From the NCBI GenBank assembly GCA_038234815.1, contig JBBQSU010000028.1:1-30305 (forward strand): a stretch of 30,305 bases of DNA, given 5' to 3'. How positions within the stretch are numbered: position 1 is the stretch's first letter; the number at the start of each line of letters is the position of its first letter. Below the pieces are notes generated by a model. The model was not told where the DNA came from. It saw only the letters and a program-made list of their open reading frames with translations, and made no database searches. Shown one piece after another: positions 7,631 to 15,326 of this stretch. The position numbers and the translations under genes were made by a program. The stretch comes from JBBQSU01 sp038234815. Lineage in GTDB: Bacteria > Planctomycetota > Phycisphaerae > Tepidisphaerales > Tepidisphaeraceae.

Positions 7631-9847
7631 CTATTTCGTGAGTTCGCTGGCATTAGCGGCCTGGGCCTGAATAAGTTGGGCCAGCCGGCGATAGCCCTGC
7701 CACAGCAAGGATTCGCTTTCAACAGTGAAACGGGCATACGCGCGTTGCCCGCTCATCACAGTGTTATTGGGATTATCAAGCTTTACGCGAACCTCAAACT
7801 GGGGCACGACTGCCCGGCGGCCCTTGGGGTCGCGGGTGTCGGTGTGTGCCAGCCCTCCACCCACCTGGCCCAGCGATTCGTGTGGCAATTCATCCTGCGC
7901 CGAGGCCAGTGCCCTGGCGGCCAGCACGGGCAACGAATGCGTCGGGTCGGGCTGGCCAGCAATCGTAATCTCGACTTTGTTTGCAGGGATCGTTTTCTCC
8001 GGTGTTTCCACCTTCGTGAGCAATTGGTATTCGCCCTGATCGATCGTCAGCTTCGCCACCTGCCGATTCGTAGTGGCGATCGTCAATAGATCCGTTCCGC
8101 GAGCACACCAGCGACCTGAAAATTCGTCCAGCTTCGGCGCTATCACCGCCCCATCAATCGGCGCACGAATCTCCAGCTCGCCTTTGCGTCTCAGGGCTTC
8201 GGCAAGTTGCTCGTTCAAGCCGTCGATCTCGATTTCGTAGATCTGTCGTTGGGCTTGGTCCAACACGCTCGACTGCTGCATCCGAGTGCGCATCTCCAGG
8301 AGCTTGGCGTTGAGCTGGTTGAGCGTCGTTTCCAACTCTTTATCCTGCAAGACCAGCAGTAAATCCCCGGCTTTAACCGCCTGACCATCTTTGACGTGAA
8401 TTTCCGTGACGAAACCATTCACGCCCGCGTGTACTACTTGCTTTTGGTCCGGCTCGATGATCCCTTCGGCGCGCACGCGCACGGGGAATTGGATCAGTCC
8501 GAACAGCACAATGGCCAGCGCCGCGACCGCGGCGCAAAACGCAGTGGCGCGTCCGCGCTTGCGGTGCAATTCGGGCTCGATCATCAGGTATTTCGACAGC
8601 TTGCTGATGGGCACCAGTGCCCAGGTGATAACGCCTCCCAGGGCCATGATCGCGCCCAGGATGGGGATCTGAAAGGCGACCATCATGATGATGAAAAAGC
8701 CCACCATCAGGCGGTAAATACTGGAAAAAACGGCATAGGCCAGCAGCCATATCCGCTGAACGATCGGCGGAAGCGGCTGCTGCAACTTCACCCGGAAGAC
8801 GTGGCGCTTTATCAGCCCCAATGCGTATTCGCTGCTTTTTTGCCGGAGATTGGGGATTTCCAGCCAGTCCGAAAGGATGTAATAGCCGTCGTAACGCAGC
8901 AGCGGGTTGGCATTGAAAATGAGCGTTGTCACCGAGGCAATCAACATGGCGTTGTACGCCAGTTGTGGAATCAGCGTGTATTGAGAGTCGCGCGTGGCGT
9001 ACCACAGAAACGCGCACAGTGACGCGAAGAAAAGTTCGACGATCATCCCGGCAGCGCCGACAAAAATCCGCTGCCATCGATTGGAGAACGCCCAGGCCGA
9101 CGACGCATCCACGTAAGGCGTGGGGATGAACACCAGGAACATGATGCCCAGTTCATGGCATTCTCCACCAAATCGCCGGCAGGCGAAGGCGTGGCCAAGT
9201 TCGTGAATGAGCTTCACAAAAACGAACACCAGCCATAAATAGAAAGCGTTCTCCGGGTTGCTATGCAGATCGACGGCCTTGGTGGCGGCGGTCTTCAGTT
9301 CGGGCCAGAGCGGGGCGATCCAGACAATGGCGCTGATGACGCCGATCAGCCAGACGATCGCGCCGGTCTTGCTGAAAACCTTGCGCATCACCGGCAGCCA
9401 ACGGACGAGAAACTGGTCGGGGTCCCAAAGTGGAATCCGTGGAAACAGCACGTTCATCAGCCGGCCCTGTATCTTGCGCTTGTTCAACTGCTTTTGCCGG
9501 CGGAGCAGGACTTTTGCGTCGGGCGTTACGTCCGACTCAATCAGATTGGCCGAATACAGGTGAGACAAAATCTGAATAACTTCCGGCTGGGTCGGCGCGT
9601 CATCGGCCAATTGCCCCCCGGCCAGGTCCCAGGCTTCGGCAACGGTCCGGCGGCCGTCGAGCAATCCGATGAATCGATAGGCCGAGTCAGATAGGCGGTG
9701 ATATTGATTGCCGGCAGGATCGCGGACGACATACCACCGCTCGCCCCGATAAAACTGCCGGGAAATCTGCGCGCTGCTGCGCAGGCGCGCCCGCAATTTT
9801 GCTACGCGATACCAGCTTTCTGAGAATGTCGGTCTAAGCTGCAGCAT
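7631..9847 (-). CDS. PqqD-like / M50 metalloprotease / HlyD fusion membrane protein
   Basis: Multidomain inner-membrane protein of 738 residues. Residues ~25-110 resemble a PqqD-like winged-helix domain ('RWYVVRDPAGNQYHRLSDSAYRFIGLLDG' in two parts, then a short helical module). PqqD-type domains bind peptides in RiPP maturation. An integral-membrane site-2-protease-like M50 domain follows, with HELGH (about 215-219) and 'NANPLLRYDGYY' (about 312-323), which supplies the third zinc ligand. It has about 6-8 membrane segments. From about 455 on is a HlyD-type periplasmic adaptor: a lipoyl half ('VNGFVTEIHVKDGQAVKAGDLLL' region), a coiled-coil hairpin (~503-555), the second lipoyl half ('APIDGAVI') and a barrel. 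It lies 49 bases after the GAF-HlyD gene and 17 before the SecA-like gene. The domain calls are strong except PqqD, which is a resemblance judged by eye. Confidence 0.85.
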   Translation of the reverse strand: MLQLRPTFSESWYRVAKLRARLRSSAQISRQFYRGERWYVVRDPAGNQYHRLSDSAYRFIGLLDGRRTVAEAWDLAGGQLADDAPTQPEVIQILSHLYSANLIESDVTPDAKVLLRRQKQLNKRKIQGRLMNVLFPRIPLWDPDQFLVRWLPVMRKVFSKTGAIVWLIGVISAIVWIAPLWPELKTAATKAVDLHSNPENAFYLWLVFVFVKLIHELGHAFACRRFGGECHELGIMFLVFIPTPYVDASSAWAFSNRWQRIFVGAAGMIVELFFASLCAFLWYATRDSQYTLIPQLAYNAMLIASVTTLIFNANPLLRYDGYYILSDWLEIPNLRQKSSEYALGLIKRHVFRVKLQQPLPPIVQRIWLLAYAVFSSIYRLMVGFFIIMMVAFQIPILGAIMALGGVITWALVPISKLSKYLMIEPELHRKRGRATAFCAAVAALAIVLFGLIQFPVRVRAEGIIEPDQKQVVHAGVNGFVTEIHVKDGQAVKAGDLLLVLQDKELETTLNQLNAKLLEMRTRMQQSSVLDQAQRQIYEIEIDGLNEQLAEALRRKGELEIRAPIDGAVIAPKLDEFSGRWCARGTDLLTIATTNRQVAKLTIDQGEYQLLTKVETPEKTIPANKVEITIAGQPDPTHSLPVLAARALASAQDELPHESLGQVGGGLAHTDTRDPKGRRAVVPQFEVRVKLDNPNNTVMSGQRAYARFTVESESLLWQGYRRLAQLIQAQAANASELTK

Positions 9848-9896
9848 GGGTTACAAAGGCATTGGACCTAGCGATGGGCGAGGGCAAATCAACGCG

Positions 9897-11825
9897 TCAA
9901 ATCCACAGCTTGAGTCTTACAAAATCGACGAGTCGATGGGTCCAAATCCACGCGATCGTTCGGTTGTCCACCCGGACCTTGGCTTCGCCCATCATCCCCG
10001 GCCGCCACTGCGACACCGGGTCTTCCAGAGTGGCATACACCTGAAAAATGTTGCCCCCTTCGCGGGCTACGCCCAGCGGGACGATGCGGTCCACCGCAAA
10101 CTTATGCTTGTCCGTCGGCAGCGAACTTGTGGCCAGATAGCCCAGTTGCCCCGGCTTCAGGTTCTGGATGTCGCGCTCGTTCACCTGCAATTCGGCCTTG
10201 AGATTGTCCCTGCGGGCGATCTCGAAGAGCGCCTCGCCTTGCTTGACTGGGGTGCCGGGACGGTCTTCGAGGTCCCCTTTAAGCACCTCGCCGTCGAGCG
10301 GCGCGGTCAGGATGGCGTGCTGCACCTGATAATCATAAAGGTCGCGCCGGGCTTCGGCCTCGGCTTTTTGCGCCAGCGCGATATTACGATCGGCGATTTT
10401 TGTCGGATCGGCCTGATATTTGTCCGCTTCCCGCTGCTTGGCAACGGCGTCGTACTGTGCCTGCGCCGACTTGATCCGCAACTCCACCGTGTCCAACTCG
10501 GCCAGCACCTGGCCCTGCGTCACCGCATCGCCGGGTTTGACGTTGATGAATTTCAGAAAGCCGTCAAACGGCGCGCTGAGCGTGCGCTTTTCGATCGGCA
10601 CGAACTGGAAAGGTGCCGTCACCTTATAGGTCATGCGCGTGTCGATGAGGGGTATCCAGTTCAACAGCACGCCGACAAGCAGGAGCGAAACCACGGTGAG
10701 AATCTTGGCCAGCCAGTGTTTCGGGCCGAGTGTCTCCTCGGCGACATGACGGGCACTGAGGCCCACCTTTGTCGTCAGCCAGCGGTCGTTTTGAAACCGG
10801 TCATACAGCTGCGGGGCCAGGAGATCGACCGCGACGCTCAATCCGCTGGCCACTTGCGGGCCTAGTCGCTGATTGGGGGCAAATTCCAATGTGGCCACGC
10901 CGACGATCTCGGCCTGACGCCTCAGCGGCAGCGAGAGGATGATGTGCCCGCCCTGCTCGCGACTCATTTTATTGGCTGCGCGAGTCACGTTGTCACTTCC
11001 CGGGCCGTCGGGGTTGGGGTCGTATAACACCATCGCTTCCTGGTCGGCGCACTCCTCCATCACGTTCTGCAACTGCACGATCAGTTCCTGCTTCTTATCG
11101 AACTGCTCGGTATGCGACAGCGCCTGCACCTTGATGTTGTTGCCCTTGAACCACCCCAGCGAGACGCGCACCGCGCCGCTCCGGGCGGCTAGTTCGTTGC
11201 AAAGGTTCATCGCGGCCGATTCAAACCCTTCGGCGGTGGCGACTGCGGTCGATAATTGCAGCACGTGCTGGTGGCTTTGCGCAATCGCCTGCGCCTGCTC
11301 GCTGTTACGGCGAAGCGAATAAAGCTCGAAATATCCCGCGACAAGCTGCATCGACATGAGCCGCTGGCGGGCGCGCTCGAGATTACGAGCGCGGGTAATC
11401 ACGGCGCTGACCGCAACAATCTCGTTGTCGCTGCGTAACAGGGTCACCAGGCAATACTGTGGTTCGATGTTGTCGGGCGTCGCGCCGGCGACTTCGATTG
11501 CGCCGTCTTTCCCCTGCTGTACGCAAGGACCGATGATCTCGGTAAAGGCCGATATCGCCGCGGCGCGCATGTCGGCGGTGCTGTCGTCGGGGCGAATGTG
11601 GGCCACGTTCCGCAGGCCGATCTTGTCGTCCTGTCGTTCGATGAGAAACCCGGCAGCCTCAGTGCCGGCCACGGTGATCGCTTGTGTGGTCAGCAGGTCG
11701 TGGATAAACGCCGGAAGATTGGGTGCTGCGTCCAGCAGGCGTTGCACCAGCTTGCTGCGCTGGCCCTGTTGGCCCTGGCCGGCTTCGTTGTCTTGCGATG
11801 ATGTTTCGACGATTCCAGAAGACAT
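9897..11825 (-). CDS. GAF-domain / transmembrane / HlyD-type adaptor protein
   Basis: 642-residue membrane protein with an unusual order. Residues ~1-350 are cytoplasmic and contain at least one GAF-like sensor domain (about 195-345, with 'FESAAMNLCNELAARSGAVRVSLGWF' split over its first helix and strand, and 'GHIILSLPLRRQAEIVGVATLEF'), and probably a degenerate second one at ~40-165. A single membrane helix lies at ~372-392 ('LAKILTVVSLLLVGVLLNW'). After it comes a HlyD/biotinyl-lipoyl adaptor: 'LSAPFDGFLKFINVKPGDAVTQG' region, a hairpin at ~445-505, 'LTAPLDGEVLKGD' and a barrel ending near 'WRPGMMGEAKVRV'. No ligand-binding residues can be assigned. It is the second gene of the operon, 47 bases after the secreted adaptor. 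The layout suggests cytoplasmic sensing coupled to a periplasmic adaptor; that coupling is inference. Confidence 0.83.
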   Translation of the reverse strand: MSSGIVETSSQDNEAGQGQQGQRSKLVQRLLDAAPNLPAFIHDLLTTQAITVAGTEAAGFLIERQDDKIGLRNVAHIRPDDSTADMRAAAISAFTEIIGPCVQQGKDGAIEVAGATPDNIEPQYCLVTLLRSDNEIVAVSAVITRARNLERARQRLMSMQLVAGYFELYSLRRNSEQAQAIAQSHQHVLQLSTAVATAEGFESAAMNLCNELAARSGAVRVSLGWFKGNNIKVQALSHTEQFDKKQELIVQLQNVMEECADQEAMVLYDPNPDGPGSDNVTRAANKMSREQGGHIILSLPLRRQAEIVGVATLEFAPNQRLGPQVASGLSVAVDLLAPQLYDRFQNDRWLTTKVGLSARHVAEETLGPKHWLAKILTVVSLLLVGVLLNWIPLIDTRMTYKVTAPFQFVPIEKRTLSAPFDGFLKFINVKPGDAVTQGQVLAELDTVELRIKSAQAQYDAVAKQREADKYQADPTKIADRNIALAQKAEAEARRDLYDYQVQHAILTAPLDGEVLKGDLEDRPGTPVKQGEALFEIARRDNLKAELQVNERDIQNLKPGQLGYLATSSLPTDKHKFAVDRIVPLGVAREGGNIFQVYATLEDPVSQWRPGMMGEAKVRVDNRTIAWIWTHRLVDFVRLKLWI

Positions 11826-11872
11826 AGTTTTTGGGCCAAAATGCGAGACGCGATCTCTCGATCGCTCATGCT

Positions 11873-12721
11873 TCAGTGCTGAACCTCTCCCGCCCGCGCG
11901 ATCGGCTCGGGCAGGCTCACCATCACCTGCATCCCCGACGCCCGGTTACCCGGATTGGCCAGTTCCATACGTACCAATTGCGTTCCGCTGGCGGGATCGG
12001 CGTCGGCTATGTAGATCACCTTCGCCGGCGCCTGGGTTTTTTCATCGGCATAACGCACGTCGAGTGTCCCGCCGACGCGTAACTGCCGGGCCTGGCCCGT
12101 CGTCACATAGATTTCCGCCCAAAGCGGGTCGTTCTTGTGGACCAGGATTGACGGCTTACTCGGGTCGGCACTTTCACCAGGCCCGATCTCGATTCTTTCC
12201 ACCCGCCCGTCCACCGGACTCATCAGGTGCATCATTTCGATCTTGATCCCCTGCCGCTCGGTTTCCAGTTTCTTCTGCTGTTGTTCAAGGCTAGCCAGGG
12301 ACACCTGCGTTTCGGCCAGCGTGACAGCCAGCCGAGCTTCTTCTACTTCAGTCTCCGACGCCACATTATCGGCGCGCATGTCTTCTTTCCGCTTCAATTG
12401 CACGCGTTTCAGCGCCAGGTCGGCTTTGGCATAATCAACCTTCAGGGCCGAATCCCCTTCTAACTTCATAGACTCGTAGGCTTTCTGGTCCATCCGCTCG
12501 TCAAGCCGGGCCAATATCTGGCCCGTCTTAACCACATCCCCTTCCTTCACTTCGACCGTCTTAACCAGCCCCTGTGCCCCGAACGCCAGCTTCAACGCCT
12601 GCGAGGGTTTGGTGTTACCGGGAGTTGTGGTCAGGACCTTTTCGGCTCCGGCAACCGGACCACCCGGCCAAACCATCACCGCAGCCAGTCCCAAGCAAGC
12701 AAAAACGCGACAAGTCAACAT
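11873..12721 (-). CDS. Secreted HlyD/RND-type periplasmic adaptor protein
   Basis: First gene of the minus-strand operon, about 282 residues. A Sec signal peptide spans ~1-26 (hydrophobic 'VFACLGLAAVMVW', likely cleavage after 'PVAGA'). The mature protein is a compact membrane-fusion-protein adaptor: lipoyl half 'GLVKTVEVKEGDVVKTGQILARLD', a long alpha-helical hairpin rich in Lys, Glu and Ala, second lipoyl half 'LMSPVDGRVERIEIGPGE' and a beta-barrel region. There is no lipobox and no second membrane helix, so it is probably soluble periplasmic. ATG 12721 is preferred over an in-frame TTG at 12727 because GAGG lies 8 bases before the ATG. No RND pump, ABC transporter or TolC-like gene accompanies it; its partners are probably the two downstream membrane-bound HlyD proteins. 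Confidence 0.85.
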   Translation of the reverse strand: MLTCRVFACLGLAAVMVWPGGPVAGAEKVLTTTPGNTKPSQALKLAFGAQGLVKTVEVKEGDVVKTGQILARLDERMDQKAYESMKLEGDSALKVDYAKADLALKRVQLKRKEDMRADNVASETEVEEARLAVTLAETQVSLASLEQQQKKLETERQGIKIEMMHLMSPVDGRVERIEIGPGESADPSKPSILVHKNDPLWAEIYVTTGQARQLRVGGTLDVRYADEKTQAPAKVIYIADADPASGTQLVRMELANPGNRASGMQVMVSLPEPIARAGEVQH

Positions 12722-12774
12722 CGGCAAATCCTCTATATTATCTGTCCGCCAATACAGTAATGTATGATTTAAGG

Positions 12775-12787
12775 ACGCTATAAGCGT
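12775..12787. promoter_or_regulatory. Palindrome in the divergent promoter region
   Basis: ACGCT-ATA-AGCGT is a perfect inverted repeat with 5-base arms and a 3-base centre. It sits 54 bases upstream of the adaptor operon start (12721) and 127 upstream of the phosphatase start (12914), in an AT-rich stretch of an otherwise GC-rich window. It could be an operator for a dimeric regulator, but a 13-base palindrome can occur by chance and no second copy was found. Confidence 0.25.
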
Positions 12788-12870
12788 TGATATATTACCA
12801 GATTAACACCGCCCCGCACAAACGTTAATAGCGGAACGGATAGCGCCGGGTCAACAGGTTTTTTAAAAAA

Positions 12871-12898
12871 TTGGCACTAATTTGCCCCGTTCTTAAAT
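12871..12898 (+). promoter_or_regulatory. Possible sigma70-type promoter of the phosphatase gene
   Basis: TTGGCA (12871-12876) and TTAAAT (12893-12898) are separated by 16 bases, and the start codon at 12914 follows 15 bases later, which would give a very short or absent leader. No Shine-Dalgarno precedes ATG 12914, consistent with leaderless expression. The match is moderate and the sequence lies in an AT-rich patch. Confidence 0.3.
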
Positions 12899-12913
12899 AG
12901 AATCAGCCCAGCC

Positions 12914-13897
12914 ATGAAACTTTCAACCCCGAGCCATGAAGGTGCAAGCCAATCAACCGCCGGCGATCCGGCTAAGCCAGGCAACGCGCCAACTGAACTG
13001 CCCGAACAGATTTCCTGCATGGAAGTCTGGGGCGGAAACGAACCGACCCGCCACGCAGTATCCCTGGCTGGCTTGGACGGGTGGGTGTATTGCCTGCCCT
13101 ACAACGAAGCCGAAGGGGGCGGGGATGTCTATTTCATCTCCAGTTGCGCCACCGGCCGCATCGCCCGCCTGTTGGTCGCCGACGTCAGTGGGCATGGCAG
13201 CGCTGTGGCCGAACTTGGCGGTCGACTCCGCAAACTCATGCGCCGATACGTCAACCACCTCCACCAAACCCGCTTTGTCCAGGCCATGAATGCCCAGTTC
13301 AGCCATCTCTCCAATGACGGTGTCTTTGCCACTGCTCTGGTAACGACTTTTTTTGGCCCGACGGGCGAGTTGTCCATCTGCAATGCCGGGCATCCCCCGC
13401 CGCTCCGCTATCGGGCCACTGAGAAAAAATGGGAATCACTTGAAGAAGTGCCTGAAGAACCCCGGTCCACGCAGGCCCGCAACCTTCCGCTGGGTATTCT
13501 CGATATCGTCGACTACGAGCAATTTTCCGTCACGCTCGAATCCGGCGACCTGGTTCTCTGCTACACCGACAGCCTTATCGAGGCCCGCGATTCCTCGGGT
13601 GAGCTGCTTCAACCCTCGGGACTGCTGAACATCCTCGCCTCGCTGGACATAAACCCCGCTGAAACGCTGGTCGATCGCCTGCTGGCGCGGATCGACAGCC
13701 GCGCCGCCGGCCGGCCCTGGGACGATGACGTGACCGCGATGCTCTTTCGTTGCACGGGTAAACCCCCGGCACTGTCGATGAAGACTCGGATCTGCGCCCC
13801 GTTTCGGGCACTTTTCCGGCTGGCGTTTCCCGACCTGTCCATACAAAACGTCGGCGGAGCCATGTTCACGGGATTAAATCGCGCGAAGAAACGATGA
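12914..13897 (+). CDS. SpoIIE/PP2C-type serine/threonine phosphatase
   Basis: Metal-dependent PPM-family phosphatase of 327 residues, cytoplasmic (no signal or membrane helix). Motifs: 'GGGDVY' (68-73, metal-binding Asp 71), 'VADVSGHGSAVAEL' (88-101), 'ICNAGHPPPL' (155-164), 'CYTDSLIEA' (216-224, where most homologues have TDGVTEA) and 'DDDVTAM' (270-276). These are the metal-ligand positions of SpoIIE/RsbU phosphatases, so the enzyme is probably active. Family members usually dephosphorylate anti-sigma antagonists or signalling proteins. No GAF, PAS or response-regulator domain is attached; the first ~45 residues are low-complexity. It is divergent from the adaptor/SecA operon across about 190 bases, which suggests but does not prove a shared role. 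It converges with the Zincin gene with a 6-base gap. Confidence 0.85.
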   Translation: MKLSTPSHEGASQSTAGDPAKPGNAPTELPEQISCMEVWGGNEPTRHAVSLAGLDGWVYCLPYNEAEGGGDVYFISSCATGRIARLLVADVSGHGSAVAELGGRLRKLMRRYVNHLHQTRFVQAMNAQFSHLSNDGVFATALVTTFFGPTGELSICNAGHPPPLRYRATEKKWESLEEVPEEPRSTQARNLPLGILDIVDYEQFSVTLESGDLVLCYTDSLIEARDSSGELLQPSGLLNILASLDINPAETLVDRLLARIDSRAAGRPWDDDVTAMLFRCTGKPPALSMKTRICAPFRALFRLAFPDLSIQNVGGAMFTGLNRAKKR

Positions 13898-13903
13898 AAG
13901 CGT

Positions 13904-14284
13904 TTAACCAAACCCCAGTTGTTCCAGGTCTGCTTCTCCCATGCCGAAATGATGTCCCACTTCGTGCAGCACCGTCGTGCGCACCTGGTCAATCAGTTCG
14001 TCTTCGTTGTCGCAGGCATTTTCGATCGGCCCTTGAAAAATGGTGATGCAATCGGGCATTCGGCCCGAATCTTCCACACTTCGAGCAGTCCGCGGGCGAC
14101 CTTGATACAGCCCCAGCAGGGTATGACCCGGCTGCACGCGGGCGGCGCGAAGCTGCTCGGCCGAGGGCTGCTGACGAATCTCCACCGGCACCTCTTCTAA
14201 AAAGCTAGCGAACGGTTCGGGCAGTTCAGCCAGCGCCTCCGTTACCAGTGTTTCGAATCGGCCTTTGCTCACACGGTACGCCAT
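13904..14284 (-). CDS. Zincin_1-family metallopeptidase-like protein
   Basis: Small protein of 126 residues, of the minimal zincin family (metallopeptidase family protein, often annotated as possibly acting on acetylated substrates). The typical N-terminus is 'FETLVTEALAELPEPF' and the zinc motif is 'HEVGHHFGM' near the C-terminus, following an acidic helix ('DEDELIDQVRTTVLHEVGHH' region). The middle 'GHTLLGLYQG' and 'DCITIFQGPI' are also family features. ATG 14284 is selected because AGGA lies 8 bases upstream and because family alignment begins there; the frame is open further upstream, into the sppA gene on the other strand. It diverges from sppA and converges closely with the phosphatase gene. 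The physiological substrate is unknown for the family. Confidence 0.82.
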   Translation of the reverse strand: MAYRVSKGRFETLVTEALAELPEPFASFLEEVPVEIRQQPSAEQLRAARVQPGHTLLGLYQGRPRTARSVEDSGRMPDCITIFQGPIENACDNEDELIDQVRTTVLHEVGHHFGMGEADLEQLGFG

Positions 14285-14354
14285 CGCTAGAATCCTGAAA
14301 AAGGTCAGTCCCATTGTAGATACTTCCTGTATCGAAACTGGAGTCGTGCAACGG

Positions 14355-15326
14355 ATGCGATACGGATTATACCTGCTCAGCCTGCTGGTGCTCATCGGTG
14401 GCTGCGGACAACCCAGCCTTTTGATTACGCCCGTGCAAAACCCGCGCGGCTTGGAAGAACACACCCTTTCACAGGGGCGGGGTTATTTTGCGAAGAAAAT
14501 TGCACTCATCGACATCGATGGCGTGCTTCTGGACATGAAGCTGCCGTCAATCTTTGGCGCCGAAGAAAGCAAGTTGAGCCTTCTGGACCAGCAGCTCCGC
14601 GCCGCAGGGTCGGACCACGATGTAAAGGCGGTGGTTCTGCGGATCAATTCGCCCGGTGGATCAGTGACGGCCTCGGACACCATGTATGAACTGGTCAAGC
14701 GATTTAAAAAGAATACGGGCAAGCCGGTCATCGCCGCCACGCAGGAAGTGGCCGCCAGCGGGGCTTACTACATCGCCTGCGCGTCGGACGTGATCGTCGC
14801 CCACCCCACCAGCGTGATTGGAAGCATCGGGGTGATATTTCAAACCTTTAACCTGCAAGGCACCATGCAGTTGCTCGGCGTGCGGCCCGAAGCAATCAAA
14901 AGCGGCCCGATGAAGGATATGGCCTCGCCGTTCCGCCCGCTTGACGACGACAGCCGGAAGGTGATGCAGGGAATGATCGACGAGTATTACGCACGGTTTG
15001 TTGGCGTTGTCACCGGCAACCGTCCGCTTAAAGGCGGACCGGATAAGGTCAAGCTGGCGACGGATGGACGCGTCTTTACCGGTGCGCAGGCGGTGGAAAT
15101 TGGCCTGGCGGATCGAACGGGACTTCTGGATGATGCTATTGATCTTGCTCGGAAAATGGCTGACGCGCCCGGGGCAAAAGTGATCGCGTATCGAAAATCT
15201 TATGGTTTTTCGGGTTCGATTTACTCTCAAACGAATCAGCCCGTTCCGCAGGCCAGCGGAGTAAATATCGAGCTGCCGGCGGCCATGAAAACCCCGGCCG
15301 GCTTCTACTATTTGTGGCAACCATGA
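14355..15326 (+). CDS. sppA: Signal peptide peptidase SppA-type serine protease, lipoprotein
   Basis: SppA-type (S49) membrane-associated peptidase that degrades cleaved signal peptides. From ATG 14355 it has 323 residues: a lipoprotein signal with lipobox 'LIGGC' (Cys 17), 'IALIDIDGVLLD', 'VVLRINSPGGSVTASD' (about 93-108), the nucleophile in 'EVAASGAYYIA' (Ser ~135) and the general-base lysine in 'SGPMKDMASPFR' (Lys ~187). This is the short SppA form, with one protease domain, rather than the ~600-residue tandem form. A GGAG at 14340-14343 lies 11 bases before ATG 14355; GTG 14346 is an alternative. The stop overlaps the next start as ATGA (15323-15326), so the downstream zinc-ribbon gene is translationally coupled. 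Confidence 0.92.
   Translation: MRYGLYLLSLLVLIGGCGQPSLLITPVQNPRGLEEHTLSQGRGYFAKKIALIDIDGVLLDMKLPSIFGAEESKLSLLDQQLRAAGSDHDVKAVVLRINSPGGSVTASDTMYELVKRFKKNTGKPVIAATQEVAASGAYYIACASDVIVAHPTSVIGSIGVIFQTFNLQGTMQLLGVRPEAIKSGPMKDMASPFRPLDDDSRKVMQGMIDEYYARFVGVVTGNRPLKGGPDKVKLATDGRVFTGAQAVEIGLADRTGLLDDAIDLARKMADAPGAKVIAYRKSYGFSGSIYSQTNQPVPQASGVNIELPAAMKTPAGFYYLWQP

Noticed and set aside
9846..10865. 339-codon + strand frame opposite the GAF-HlyD gene
   Set aside because: Antisense shadow of a gene with clear adaptor motifs; its translation resembles no domain.
12872..12885. Sigma54-like TGGCAC...TTGC upstream of the phosphatase gene
   Set aside because: The GG and GC dinucleotides are separated by 9 bases, whereas sigma54 promoters need 10; no enhancer-binding protein gene is nearby.
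14285..14464. N-terminal extension of the Zincin_1 protein, overlapping the sppA start on the other strand
   Set aside because: The extension is Cys/Arg/Pro-rich and unlike the family; ATG 14284 has an AGGA at good distance.
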